This document shows, piece by piece, positions 34,421-57,784 of a stretch of 64,000 bases of DNA. This stretch comes from Ptychodera flava (Eukaryota > Hemichordata > Enteropneusta > Ptychoderidae). Both the position numbers and the translations under genes were made by a program. Where the stretch lies: contig NC_091946.1 in assembly GCF_041260155.1 (NCBI RefSeq), positions 21,965,853-22,029,852 on the forward strand, in the 5' to 3' direction. Below the pieces are notes generated by a model that was not told the origin of the DNA, made no database searches, and was given only the letters and a program-made list of their open reading frames with translations. Each line of letters starts with the position of its first letter. The first letter of the stretch is position 1.

Positions 34421-36531
34421 ATTAATTTCATTATACTGATCATATCAATTATCACATTCGCAAATTATCGGTTTATCATTCACACGTTTGTCAATATTAT
34501 TATCTATTTATTAGCCGTGTTAACAATAATGACATTGGCTCAGAAAGAAAGAGAAGGGGAAGAAAATGTATAACACTGAAAAGTTTTCAGATTCACTTCA
34601 TTCAAATTAGCTCAGAAGTGATTAAACTTTCTGTCTGAAAATCTGTAAGAATATTCACAAATATTCACGAATATTCACAATATCCAGTAGTAGTTTCACG
34701 GTTCAAATGAGACAGAAAAAGGACTCTACCCCCATTTGTGCTGGGTGGTTCGACTACAGGAATTCACTAGTCTACTTTAAACCAAATTGTTTCTGTGTGC
34801 TACCTCCATGATTGATTACTGTGCTTCTGTAAAATTATGTCACTCATTGGAAAATTGAATTGTTTTCCATGAGTAATAAATTATTATTAGCCGGACCAAC
34901 ATATCTTTCCTGTGCCAACATAGCCTCCTGCAGGCATCAGGAACATGCAGATCATGCGCGCTGAGCTGAGTCTTCTGGCTTCAGCATTATAACCACAGAA
35001 GCCAGAACACTCAGCATCCTACTTTCTGTGCATTGTTGACTGTAAGTGGTTTCCCCACAACACAAATTATTCTTGGAAAGCTATCTGACCGTAGGACCCT
35101 CTTTTATACCTTTTATACTGTTCTTGCATACATACGGGACCTCTAAAGATAGATGCTGCACCTCTAGTTGATCTGATATGTACGTCTGATCCTAAAAAGC
35201 CCATGACATTTCAAGTTTACTGGATTTACAAATGTAGTGATATCATCAGACAATTGTTTTTCTGATAATCAATGAAGATATGAAAACATCCTTTCTTATT
35301 TCAACAGAATTACGGTGTTTATGAGAGTGAACAGAGCCAGTGTTTCTGCTGATGCAAACATTGTCTAGAACATGAATGTAGTGTCAGGACATAACTTTCC
35401 CAGCCCATATTAGCCCCAAACACAGATGACAAGTGTAGTCATGGATTATATTTTCAGGGGTATATTTCTGAAATAACCAGGAATTTTAAAGGAATCTTTC
35501 AACAATTTTGGAAATTAGCTTAATATAAATCACATGTTTTGTTGTAAATGAACAAGATTTCCATAATTTGATAAAACAATTGAAAACCATTATCAGTGAC
35601 TAATTTTGATGATTGGCCTTTTTTACCTCTCATGGTATATCAGATCAGGAAACAAATCAAAGTGTGGATAATAATGGAAATGGTCACGAGTCAGCTTGAA
35701 TCACCATCACATATGGGAATACTTACTTGTGTCAGAGATTCATGGTGCTGGTTCAGTGTCATCCATACCATAGCCGTAGCAACAGTGTTGTCTGTTCCAT
35801 ACCCTAGCAACAGTACCATCCACCATAGTAACAGTCCTGCCATTCGTCATTGTTATCAATCAGGTACAGTACAGGTGTAGACTGGAAATATGATATCATA
35901 CTAGAAGGTAATTCATGGTACCACTGGTATGTGCAATCACCTGAACAGATGTCATCATACCTTACACATTCATGCACCTGGTGTTGATATAGGATGTAGA
36001 TCATTACTAGCAAACGAAACTGTATTATTAAACCTAAGACCCTAAAGAAAGATTTGTTTTTGGTCCTTGACATTCAGCACAAGTGATGCAACTATGCGCT
36101 TTTCTTTTTTTTTTCTAACAATGCTAGTTTGTCACTATTTATGCGACAGTTATTGTCTGCTATCACTGGCTGCAAAATACTTCCACTTTAGCAACTGTGA
36201 CATGCAAAACAGGGATATCAAGGATAGCTGTACCGATGAGTATGTAACCAAAATAGAGACATGTCGCGCAGGTCCTGAAATGACGCTCTTACTGACCAGA
36301 AACAGATCATTTTTTTGGCATAATCCGATTATGAAAGCTGGTGTGTTCACAATAGTAGTGCTTTCTCTTCTGCAAACTGTTTTTTATCATGTTTTCTGTC
36401 CAACATGACCAACACCTGCTTTTCTTGTATCTTGAAGCATTTCTGATCCAGTAGTATTAATTCATTCTGTCGCCATGTTCACCTTCTTACGCAGTAAGTA
36501 GTCTTTCTGGAAAGTTGATCAGACTCTGGAA
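34421..36531. other. Intergenic region between ANKRD42 and PIGZ
   Basis: The two genes are divergent, about 2.5 kb apart. I see no exon here. A short inverted repeat (TCTTCTGGCTTC at 34971 and GAAGCCAGAAC at 34998) is the only structure noted. The start of PIGZ transcription must lie towards the right end. Confidence 0.5.
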
Positions 36532-38669
36532 ATGGACACGCTATGGATTGTCCTTGTGGTGATCCGGGTACTTTGGACACTGCTGCCCCAAACAGGATTT
36601 GTTTATCCCGATGAATTCTTCCAGAATCCAGAAGTTATGGCAGGTGAGGTAAAATATTTAGAGGCCAGAATCATATCAACAGGTTCTCCCTAGGTTCTGC
36701 AATCAGCATTATGAATTATAGAACTGGTCTTGATTCTTGTAATAACTGTGAATTCACTTATTTCTCGTGAACTTGTGACTGTTCTTATAAAAAATACATG
36801 TGTGGTTAAAGAGAAGGGGTTATTTGGTCAATGCTCAAAGGTCAAATTGGACTCATTGACCAACGTTAACACTGTATGCCAGGTACGTTGGCGATTGATG
36901 AAAGTTAAAATACGTTTGTCATGATGTACATAGTAAACTGTAAACTTTGCAGCTATATTGACTATAGTTTATGATCACCATTCTGTTGTCATTTTCTCTT
37001 TATGAGCCATGTGTCCTTGCATATTTCAGGCAGCATCTTCGGATTTGATGTCTACATTCCCTGGGAATTTAACGATCAGCTGCCATGTCGAAATGTCATC
37101 TTTCCCTTCCTGACAAGCGGAATTCCATTCCTTATTCTGAAGACGATGAGACTGTTCATCCCAAGCATTGTGACCACCTACACACTCATGGTCTTTCCGA
37201 GACTCTTCATGCTCTCGCTGTCATTCATCATCGACTACTGCGTGTACAAATCCTGCAGAGCTCTGAATCTGAATCCGAAACCAACCCTGGTAGTGCTAGC
37301 CAGCTCCTTCGTCACACTGGTGTTCCACTGTCGCACTTTTTCAAATACCATCGAGTCGATCCTTTTCGCGCTTTTACTGACAGTAGTTATACATGTGCAT
37401 GGGAGGTTTGCAAGAGACGGAAACTGCACCTCTGCAAAGGACACTCCAGATGAGGATGTTTTATCCAAAGTCAAGCAAGCAACCTCTGCAGTCGCAGTCA
37501 TAACAACATTTGGCTTTTTCAACAGACCAACTTTCCTTCTTTTTGCCTTGTGCCCTATTTCCTATCTAGTTTATGTCATCTGTCAGAGATCTTCAGCAGT
37601 GAATGTAGCCAGTTTATTACCCGCAGCAATAGCTACCATCTTTTCAGCAAGTCTCTGCATTTTGGCAGATTCACTATATTACGAGTCAGATTTGCTGTTT
37701 GTTTTATCGTACGGTGTTTACGATTTCTCTTTTGGCGACATCCTCAGAGATATCATAATCACACCATTTAATTTTATTGCATATAATGCTGACAATACCA
37801 ACTTAATAGAACAGGGTATCCATAGTTACTACACTCATATCCTTTTCAACATCCCCATTCTTTTTCTTCCTTTGATAGTGAACTTGGTATCAAATTTGCT
37901 GCACTCTGACAGACATGGCATATTTTTCAGGAAGATTGATGCGATTGTGATATTTTTGGTTCTCTCTGTGGCTGTGCCCGTCGTTCTACTCTCAGTGTTT
38001 CCACACCAAGAGACAAGGTTTTTGATTCCACTGCTAGTCGCACTCAGTCTGTTGTTTGCCAAAGTAAACCAAAAGCTTTCTAAGGCCTTCAAAGTGGCAT
38101 GGCTTCTCTGGAATCTGATTGGTTGCTTCAGTTTCGGTGTTCTCCATGAAGGCGGAGTTGTCCAATCTGTGGACCACATCAGATCAATGATGATGAATAA
38201 CAACAATGTAACCATGTATGACTTTGTCTTCTACCATACCTACACTCCTCCAAAGCATTTATTTGCATATGATCCGTACGGAACCAATCAGAATACAAGG
38301 CAGGGTCATGTGATGGGACAGTCTGCCAATCAGATTTCCAGAAACCCTCTCATGACAATTCACAGCCTTCCTAGTGTAGAATATCCACACCTTCGTCAAA
38401 CTATAAACAGGTTGGTCAGTCAACACCTTCCAGAGGACAAATATGCCCTGTACGTTGTGGCACCATCAACATTGCATCATTTATTCTGCATGCAAAACAG
38501 TAAATACAAATTTAACATCCAAAATAAATTCAACCTTCACTTTCCATTCTCTGACTTTCCAGGTTTAAAGGCCAATGTCAGCTGTGAAGGAAAACAGGAG
38601 GAACATAACCTTGTGACTTTTTTCACACAGAATGTTTCCTTAAATCTTTATAAGATTGATTTATTATAA
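36532..38669 (+). CDS. PIGZ: GPI mannosyltransferase 4 (SMP3/PIG-Z)
   Basis: Two exons: 36532-36643 and 37030-38669 (donor CAG|GTGAGG, acceptor ATTTCAG), giving 583 aa; human PIGZ is 579. The enzyme is an ER multi-pass GT22-family mannosyltransferase that uses dolichol-phosphate mannose to add the fourth, side-branch mannose to the GPI core. Visible evidence: an N-terminal helix (WIVLVVIRVLWTLLP), the catalytic acidic motif TGFVYPDEFFQNPEVMAG (D27, E28) in the first luminal loop, then PWEFN, RNVIFPFLTSG and many hydrophobic helices. The conserved HQETRFLIPL (H363 onward) is the GT22 H-x-E-x-R-F motif. The C-terminal ~190 residues are less conserved luminal/cytosolic sequence ending NLYKIDLL. 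The start ATG is the first in frame before the DE motif. Downstream in-frame ATGs would lose it. The gene looks intact and is transcribed away from ANKRD42 and towards BCS1L. Confidence 0.96.
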
Positions 38670-39018
38670 TTGCCGTTATACAAGTTGCCAATTGCAATAT
38701 CATTGCTTCTTTTGAAGAGTAGCTCTTCAGATAATCACTGTGACTTTATTTTGAAAGTTACAGAGAAATGATCCTGGTTTCCTACAAAGGAAATATTTCT
38801 GGTCACTTGTACTGCTTTATTTCTACACTTTAGAAAAAAAAGGATACTCACTTCACTTGGCAGTGAAATTGCAGTCATTGAACATCTTGTTGCCATTTTA
38901 AACAACAAAGATCTCATTTTTACTGAACAGGAATTATTAGAAGTTATCCTTCATGCATCTTGCCATTTTTTTCAGAACTTTTCAAAACAATGCATCTCTT
39001 GTAACTTTTCTTAATTTT

Positions 39019-39024
39019 AATAAA
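39019..39024 (+). terminator. Probable PIGZ polyadenylation signal
   Basis: AATAAA, 350 bp after the PIGZ stop codon, in TTTTAATAAAAACACATT. It lies about 50 bp before the satellite-bearing element, so the 3' UTR would end just short of the repeat. Confidence 0.6.
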
Positions 39025-39072
39025 AACACATTAATAAACATATCATAATGGTAACTCTCATTATGTATTATT

Positions 39073-40150
39073 AGTCCCCATGGACACCGTCTGGGGGGAC
39101 TTATAGGTTTGGTCGTGTCCGTGCGTGTGTGCGTCCGTGCGTGCGTGCGTGCGTGTGTGCGTCCGTCCGTTCACGCAGATATCACAGAGATGCAAGCAGC
39201 GATTTCATTCAAACTTGGTACAATAATTACTTCATATGTCATACAGATGCACGTCGATTTGTTTTGTGATACGATCCAATATGGCCGCCAGGCGGCCATT
39301 TTCTAACGATTTTTTCATGTACAGAGCCATAACTCAGACATGTTTCAACAATTTTATTCAAACTTGGTACAAGGACATTGACCAATGTCATAGATATGCA
39401 CATCAATTGTTTTGTGATACGATCCAATATGGCCGCCAGGCGGCCATTTTATTACGTTTTTTTCATGTACAGAGCCATAACTCAGACATGTTTCAACTGA
39501 TTTTATTCAAAGTTGGTACAAGGACATTGACCAATGTCATAGATATGCACGTCAATTTGTTTTGTGATACAATCCAATATGGCCGCCAGGCGGCCATTTT
39601 CTAACGATTTTTTCATGTACAGAGCCATAACTCAGACATGTTTCAACAGATTTTATTCAAAGTTGGTACAAGGACATTGACCAATGTCATAGATATGCAC
39701 GTCAATTTGTTTTGTGATACAATCCAATATGGCCGCCAGGCGGCCATTTTCTAACGATTTTTTCATGTACAGAGCCATAACTCAGACATGTTTCAACCGA
39801 TTTTATTCAAAGTTGGTACAAGGACATTGACCAATGTCATAGATATGCACGTCAATTTGTTTTGTGATACGATCCAATATGGCCGCCAGGCGGCCATTTT
39901 CTAACGATTTTTTCATGTACAGAGCCATAACTCACACATGTTTCAACCGATTTTATTCAAAGTTGGTACAAGGACATTGACCAATGTCATAGATATGCAC
40001 GTCAATTTGTTTTGTGATACAATCCAATATGGCCGCCAGGCGGCCATTTTCTAACGATTTTTTCATGTACAGAGCCATAACTCACACATGTTTCAACCGA
40101 TTTTATTCAAAGTTGGTACAAGGACATTGACCTATTTCATACATATGCTC
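39073..40150. repeat. 150-bp satellite, about six units, with a GC palindrome
   Basis: Units repeat every 150 bp: the block ATGGCCGCCAGGCGGCCATT recurs near 39281, 39430, 39580, 39730, 39880 and 40030. Between blocks lie TCATGTACAGAGCCATAACT, CAGACATGTTTCAAC, TTGGTACAAGGACATTGACC and TTTGTTTTGTGATAC. Later units are almost identical, the first is more diverged. The array is preceded by GTCCCCATGGACACC, TGGGGGGACTTATAGG and a GT/GC-rich microsatellite (39117-39165). Because 150 is a multiple of three, long open frames appear by chance. The right flank (40300-40500) grades into the older repeat seen at 5540-6340. Confidence 0.95.
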
Positions 40151-40685
40151 GTCAATTTGTTCACGTCATGTAGCAGTAACATGTCAATTATTGAAGTTTC
40201 GTAAATAGGCTGATATGTCAAGAAATACTGCATCAAATTCATGTTAAGCTCACATTGCTTTAACATTAGAAAAGACATTTATCAGTGTCATTTTAATTAA
40301 TTTGTAATTGCATAAGTAATGAACTTTCCTAATTAGGGTGATATAGCCACAAATTAATACAACGTCAAATGTGATGAAACTTGATACAGATGTTGATCTC
40401 ATTGTGTTGTAAATACTGCATCAAACTTTATGAAATATGGTACAAGTGATAATCTGTTAAGTGTTAGGATTGTATGCAAAAATGTTTTGCAACATCCTGT
40501 TGATTAATTCCTAGTTGACTCATTTTATGAACTTTAGGATGATGGCCTTCTTTGGTTTTATGTTTTCATCACCATGGAACTCATTCTTGCCCATTGAGCG
40601 CCATCTGTATCAAAGTATTTTTATCACAGACCTAATTAATGAAGAGGACTCTATCCTCTCCAAGGACATGTAATCAAAGTACCCA
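40151..40685. repeat. Diverged flank of the satellite
   Basis: Contains ATAAGTAATGAACTTTCCTA and ATGTGATGAAACTTGATACA, similar to units of the array at 5540-6340. Otherwise no feature. Confidence 0.55.
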
Positions 40686-42357
40686 TTAACCCTTTTCCTG
40701 CCAAGTCGGTGAAAATCCGCTTGAAATTCGGTGTAGCTAGAAGCTGAGCAGCCACGGCCGTTATCCTCCTAAGGCGGTGGAAATCGGGCTACTTTTTGGT
40801 ACCCCCTTTCCTGCCTAGTCGACGGAACTACGTTTTGCTATCCCCTGTGCGTTTAGGGGTCATCCGAGGACAGGTTTTCTGACAAGGAACGCCTTTCCCC
40901 TCGAAATGGGTTCGCAGGGAGTTGATAGACAGGGAAAGGTGCAGAAACCTGTCCGCCAGTCCCCCACACCCGAGGGGGCTGGGGTTTTTTTTACCGCTTT
41001 TTAGCGGACTTGGCAGGATAGCATGGTGACGTTTTCTGGCGGAGTTGGACGTACTTGGCTGCCTGGCACTATAGAGATTGCTGCCGAACTTGACCAACTC
41101 GGCAATGCTAATCTAGAAGGCTACCTCTTGCAAACGACTTGGCAGATATGCCGATGGTGCGAGACGAAAGTCACTTATTCAGTTGTGCGTGACTGAAAAT
41201 GAGAACGTATTTTTGACGGGACGGCTCGACTTGTTCCTCCCATGGAACGGATATGAACGACTCGGAAATACCATTACAAACTGGTGTCCGACGTACTAAG
41301 CTGGGCTTCAGCTCTGCAAGTTCAAGCCAGGCAACGTCCTTCACTGCCTTGGCCGTGCCATTCAATGGACGTAGCTTTGGATTTTTTATTTATTCCACCG
41401 TCCGAAGTATTGGCTCTGGTTTGCAGGCAAACGTATCCTCTTGCCGACGCATTGGTAACTACGTACGCTGTTTGCGTACAGAATTCAAAAGGGCACATGA
41501 GGTCAATATGCTACATGTACGGGGATACCGCCTGCATTTAGCAGGGACTGCTTTTGTTATGCAAACCAGCTAGCAGTACAATATGGCTGCCAGCATGTGG
41601 ACACGTCGATGGCTAGAACAATGGAAGCATATTGCGTTGCACCCGTGCATCGCAAAAGTGAACTGAAGACTTGGGGGTAGTGACTGGTTATCACTGGTTA
41701 GCTGCAGCCCAAGCCATGTCGGTACAAACCCGTACCTGACTGAGGACCACTCGATTAAGTCAGTAATGAACGGTAACACTCGTAAGCCAACTCCCAACTG
41801 AGCTGGCAAAACTACGTAAAGCTGTGCTTCAATGGCTCAGCCATGTCGTTAATACAACGGCAAAAACGTAGTTTTTGTGCTACACTGCCAAGTCGTTGGA
41901 GGTACGTATTCAATTGACCCTACCCTGGGGAAACAGGACAGGTTTGACGGTGCTGCTGCACCCCTAGCACGACCCTCAGGGTCTCTGACTAACAGACGAG
42001 TGAGGTGATGTTTGTGCCTAGCGGACGTACGTAATACTGAAGGAGTTTATTTCCGAAAAAATAAACATGAAACGGCAATAAAATGACGCACTCCCAGGGG
42101 CAAACAAAGCCGGTGACCTCAATTTTTTTCTGCAGCAACCCTTGAGCTCCTTCCCCTGTCTACGGGCATGTAGAAATTATCGAAGTCTAACACGTATAAG
42201 TACGGCTAAAACTACCCTGAAAATGGGCGATTTCTGCCAAAATGCCTGGCAGGATAACATGCAGGAGAGCCAATCTTTTGCAGGCACATATTATGGGGCG
42301 GTTTTCTACTGACTTGGGAGAATAACGGACAAGGGCGCTCGGCAGGAAAAGGGTTAA
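40686..42357. mobile_element. 1.66-kb TTAA-flanked element with CCCTTTTCCTGCC ends
   Basis: TTAA flanks both sides (40686-40689, 42354-42357). The ends are exact inverted repeats for 13 bp (CCCTTTTCCTGCC) and similar for a few more (AAGTCG versus GAGCGC). The inside is distinctly GC-richer than its neighbours. It holds many short copies, in both orientations, of words like TGCCAAGTCG / CGACTTGGCA: near 40699, 40812, 41003, 41050, 41134, 41218, 41886 and 42310. Open frames of 80-106 codons show no transposase motif. It looks like a non-autonomous piggyBac-like element. Confidence 0.8.
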
Positions 42358-42504
42358 ACAAATGGGGGACTGTGTCATCAACGATGACTTGTTTAATAAA
42401 AAACGCTATTAAAGGACCAGTAGCTGTACCTGTATGAAATTTAAAATTCATCGATGCACGATACACTTTGATATTCAGGCTTGATCAAATGCATTTTCAG
42501 AATG

Positions 42505-42996
42505 CAGTGTTGCAGCCAGGATGCGCCCTTGCGACAGTGTCCTCAAAATCGAACCCGTTGCCTCACACACTCATATACTGCATGTCACCTCAGGTGCACT
42601 CATGAGTTGATTGTGTTTGGTGTAGTCTGCAAGTAATATCTGACACTGACAATGACCTTTGTTTTGCATGATTATTTTGAGGCTTATATTTTAATTCTTT
42701 CGGAATACAGATTAGAGTGATTAACATGCTGCACTTGATGTTACATGTATATTTTGCTTGTAGTCTGACTGAGCTAATTGGTGACAGATACAATAAACTA
42801 GCTGCTACAATTACTTGCCTGAAATTCAAACATAGTGAAGTGGTCCCGGTAGCGTGAATTTTGTTTTGTGAAACTAATTTGTTACAATATGAAATAAAAT
42901 TTGATTAACAACTGATGCATGTTGTCCCGAAAATGTCCCCATTATAAACGTTAGGGGGTGAGTGTCCCCGGTTGAAAATTCCTGGCTGCAACACTG
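42505..42996. mobile_element. hAT-like non-autonomous element, 492 bp
   Basis: Ends are CAGTGTTGCAGCCAGGA and its complement TCCTGGCTGCAACACTG. Direct repeat AGAATG flanks both sides (42499-42504, 42997-43002). No transposase frame. It lies between PIGZ and BCS1L. Confidence 0.85.
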
Positions 42997-43549
42997 AGAA
43001 TGTTTTATATGCATTCTGTATTGTACACTGAATGCCAGCTGAGAGTGAACATTGAAATTGATTTGACCAAAGCCAAAACCATTACGGCTGGCATAACACT
43101 TAAAAATCCTGCTGTTCCTATTCTATAGCTGTATTGAATGCTGACACTTGAGATGACAAGACCTGAGTATTTCACTGGCTGAACAAGACAACTTTGCCAG
43201 GGATCTCAAAGAATAACAAAACTAGCTCTTTCATTATATTACCGGTATTACAGGAACTTTACTTTCGCACCTCTGTACTTTCTGCATTGCACACAGGTTC
43301 AACCACGCAGTTGAACATGATGAAAAAACTACCAATGAGTGTTATTGGGTGTGTAAAATAATTGCACAGACTAGCCCATCGCCGTTTATAGATGTTGTTT
43401 TTGTATTTTGTACCTGTACAAAACATGTTTGAAAAACCCATACTTGAGTAACACTTTTAGTGTAAGATGAACTCCCTCCCAACAAACATAAAATGAGAAA
43501 GTCAAACAAATGTAAATCACACAGACTATTGCGTATTTTAAAACTTTCA
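42997..43549. other. BCS1L downstream flank
   Basis: Presumed 3' UTR and flank of BCS1L. No canonical AATAAA was found on the minus strand within this stretch, so the cleavage signal is unassigned. Confidence 0.45.
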
Positions 43550-54013
<10,464 letters not shown>

Positions 54014-54420
54014 GTCTATTTCTGTAGCCTTCTCTGAGGCAAAGTCTGAACGAGTTTACACATACGAAGCCGATTAAAGTTTCGTTTCCCGAACAATTAA
54101 TTCAGGATTTACATAAACTTACTGCGGGAGTTGTATTTGTATCTGATAGTAAGTACGACTGATATATAATCCCATCTCTTACGACAAGGACTGCCTATTT
54201 ATCAGAAGTCGTGGCCCATCGTAGTATCATTAAACTCGACAAAGCGGAAAAGCGTGGATTGAAAGCGTGCGCTCGCAATGGAGGCGGCCATTTTGAAGAG
54301 CACAGGGTATGAGGTCATAGGTCAAATTACAACTGTATTAACAATAATATCCATAATTTCATTATTTTTGTAACATTAAAAATGACGTTTCAAATTTTGA
54401 GACTAATACTTTAATTTCAG
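54014..54420. promoter_or_regulatory. BCS1L promoter region with a possible divergent start
   Basis: CG-containing words cluster at 54225-54310. On the plus strand ATGGAGGCGGCCATTTTGAA (54278 on) is a short open piece ending at a donor-like GG|GTATGAG (54307). It contains GGCGGCCATTTTG, close to the YY1 site (GCCGCCATNTTG). It may be a YY1-type promoter element, the first exon of a divergent gene, or both. I found no matching downstream exon in the window. Confidence 0.4.
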
Positions 54421-55440
54421 ATCTTTTTGGATTAAGAGCTTAATTTCTGTATTCGACTGGTGCGACGTACGACCCTTATCAATATTCGGCAATCTTCGGC
54501 AATCTCAGACACTTTCCCCCGAACGCGCCGAGCAGCGTTCCGAACGTGGGTTGGGTCACACACAAAACTTCGACAGCTCAATAATAACGGCGAGCCTTGA
54601 CACTGTGATGCCAATGCTGTTTGCATAGTAGAAGAGCCGATATATACTATTCCAGTTACCGTCGATGACAGAAACAGAAAGTGAGAAAAATGAGTGAGTA
54701 TAAAATCTTTCCTGACATAGTCGATGAGAACGTAGACTAACCCAACCACGACTGGAGTGCCAGTGTTGGCAGTGTTTGTCAACAGTATACACTCAGTCTG
54801 CCGCAGTGCTTGTCAAAAGGCATGTACATCCCTTCACTGGACCCTAAAGCGGACGTCGCTCACATAAATATTTTGTAAAACAAATATCATACTTTAATAC
54901 AGAGTCTCATATCCTATAACGCTCTATACATGCCGTTTGAAGAACTGAACACTATGCTTGTTTTTCATTAACTGTTCACGTCACTGCACTGGCTGTCGCG
55001 GTCGATATGTTGTACACACCATCGGCCCGGACCCATCAAAAAATACATGTCAGGTGAACAAGAGGCCTTGATCATGTAAATCAGATCCGCTGTCGCAAAC
55101 TGACTTCGATGTAGGCACCAAAAATACACATGTTGCATAATTTATGGGTCTCTTTTATAGACTTGTAATGTATGGTCAGAGCATTCACCATTGAACCTTC
55201 ACAACTTGTTGAGCTTGGCTCGTTCGTTGAGGGAGCCTACTTTATCGAGCAGACGGTGAACTGGTCACCGTCCAGAGAAGTCGTCAGCCATCTACCAGAC
55301 AATCACCCTCTTGTTTGTTCAACCAACTCACATTCACAAGTGCCCGTGTCATGCCCTTTCCGTCTCTATTTGTACATGCCCATCTTTTAGAAACGAGCTG
55401 CGTGGATTAAATTTGCAGATAATGACAGTAGTTGCTTATG
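54421..55440. other. Upstream region right of BCS1L
   Basis: A second CG-richer patch (54440-54560). Frames at 54432-54782 (minus) have no recognisable domain. Confidence 0.4.
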
Positions 55441-55449
55441 ACACAGTTT

Positions 55450-55670
55450 GACTGTATTATTTATTTATTTATTTATTTTTCATTTATTTATTTATTTATT
55501 TATTTTTATCAATCTACAATACATGCCTTTATCTAGCTGTCTGTCCAAGTATCTACCACTATCTATGATTTATCTGGATATCTCTTCATCAATCCATCCA
55601 TCAACTCTATCTATCTACATATTATCTATCAGGTTATCTATGTATCTATCTTTCTATCTCATATTCAGCA
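55450..55670. repeat. (TTTA)n and (ATCT)n microsatellites
   Basis: TTTA repeats at about 55457-55505, then a degenerate ATCT/ATCC tract to about 55665. The hydrophobic plus-strand frame across it is a repeat by-product. Confidence 0.9.
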
Positions 55671-56246
55671 AAACAATAGATATAACACAATTATCAAAGT
55701 TAGCAGTGGCGATGGTTTGCTGAGTGTTCATGGGTTTCCTTCTGTTTCTACTTTCTGTTTGTTTTGCACATTGTTTTGCTAAGTTTTTCAGAGTTGTCAT
55801 GCCTCAAAATAGCATGCATGTATCGTATTTAACACTTGTGTCATTAATATGTCAGGGTTGTTTTCCTGCTAGCCAATGACAAATCCCAGTTTCTACTCTT
55901 GTATCAAACTTTCAAAGCAAATAAAATACACAGGGACACTATCAGGGCAATGTTTGCATCCTAATATTTTCAAATATTCAATATGTGAACTGAATATTCA
56001 AAATGGCGATACCGGTATTTTTGAGCTTGCTCTAAAAGCAACAGAAATTTGTGAGGTCTCTCCGTTGTTACTAAAGTTAGTCTGGAATCTCTCTGGTTTG
56101 TTTGGGCCATTTTGGATGGCAAAGCCCCCACAAAAAGAGGTTTCAGACAAACAGTCAGTTTTTGCTATGCTGCATATGAATTATGATGTAGCAAACACTG
56201 ATTGTGACTCCAGAATCTGTGCCATATGTTCAACATGTTGGTATTA

Positions 56247-56556
56247 TTAAGGTAATATGCACTATGAGTGATGACTTAAACTTTTGCTCAAACTTTCTCC
56301 AGTGAAACTTTCAACCAGTCTCTTACCATATTGAGAATTAAAATCAGAAACATTTACCGATATTTGAAATTAAGAATGGCCAACCACCCCTTTGCTAGCT
56401 CATGGGGAAAAAATACAATTTCTGATTTTTTGGAAAACTAAATCAGTGAAAATGTTTCTCACTCTAAAAGCTTTAAAATGAGCCCCCACAAGTAGTAGAT
56501 CAGAATAATATTGTAAAAGTTTGCAATTGAGGGTCTGAATACTGTCCCTCACTTAA
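56247..56556. mobile_element. Family B MITE, internally shortened
   Basis: TTAAGGTAATATGCAC to CTGTCCCTCACTTAA. It keeps ACTTAAACTTTTGCTCAAAC and AACATTTACCGATATTTGAA but lacks part of the middle. Confidence 0.8.
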
Positions 56557-57784
56557 TACCAAGAAAAACTATGTTTGTTAAGGTTACGGGAATATAGGTG
56601 AGGAACCTGGGTACCATATCTGTCGTCCACCGATATCATAATTGTCTTGGTATTCTAAGAGGAATCCCAGTAACATGCCAGGGAACCCAGATACCAGCTA
56701 AAGGAAATTTCACTGTTGTAGGTACTGCTACTCCGTATCACTCTCTCCTTTTTTGAAGGGCTAACTTTATTATGAACAATGGCATCAAGCCAGACTAATG
56801 TACAAAATGATTGATAGCAGATCGGAGTTTTATTTAGCTTTATAAGCTGTGTATTTTTTCTGAATTATAGGTTACTTTGAAAACATTCCCCGTCACTATA
56901 GTTACAAAAACATTTGATACACAGTAATCATACTGGACTAAGTTCCTATTTTCTGTTACAGTGGTACATGTATCTACACTCACCAGTTTCACGTAACTCT
57001 TTGACTGCTTTCTCAATCTACATTCTTTTTCAACCTTTCATTTTCGTGACTGAAAACAAGCTCAAACATGCACAGACCATTCAAATGTGAGTTTGTTGTA
57101 TCCAGAATTAATAGTTCTCGGTAAGGGTAATAGTGAAAGACTATAATGTCTGCAGTGCACCATTGAGTTATGTCAAAAATGCATAAATATGGAAACGTAC
57201 ACGCTAACAAAAATGTCTCAGAAGTATGTAATATCAGAGTAAGTACTGGATATTCCAGAGTCCTTGTGGGTGTTGTTTCTGGGAAGAATGTTGATTTCAT
57301 TTTGAGGAAGAAACTACAGAAAAATGTTTGCTGTCATGTAGTGTTCCAAAATCAAACTGAGCATGGGCAATCTCCATGAGGTGGGTTTATATGATCCTAT
57401 GACCTATAGCAAATTTTTGGTAGCACATGACAATGCCTATACAATGTTGTTTGACATCCATAACAACTGAGAATTTCTAATATATGTTTGTTGAGGATAA
57501 TATGTTTGAATGCAAAAATGCACTTTATACTCAAAGTTTTATTTTTTTAGGATGTGGAATAATGAAAATTCTCTGGATGTTGCTGCCTTAAGTCTGTGTT
57601 TATTTTTAAACAGTTTTGTTTGGAATATTTAGGGCTCAGAATGATTTTAATCTGTATATAGTGATGTTTTTCTCCTTGCATCCATTGTCTTTATCTTTTT
57701 TCTTTCTTCATTATTTAAGTGGGTTCTCAAATGAAAGCATCTATGAAACATATTTGAAGTGAAACTGATATTGAGATAATTAGT
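56557..57784. other. Non-coding stretch
   Basis: No exon, RNA gene or repeat that I can support. Confidence 0.5.

Noticed and set aside
37002-37029. PIGZ starting at the ATG at 37002
   Set aside because: That ATG is in the intron; exon 1 at 36532 supplies the essential YPDEFFQ motif and joins in phase.
39236-39604. 122-codon plus frame in the satellite
   Set aside because: Frame is open only because the 150-bp period is a multiple of three; peptide repeats with the unit.
41253-41573. Transposase in the 1.66-kb element
   Set aside because: No DDE-like or zinc-finger signature in this or other frames; frames are short and overlap in several phases.
55448-55723. 91-codon hydrophobic frame
   Set aside because: Translation of (TTTA)n and (ATCT)n microsatellites.
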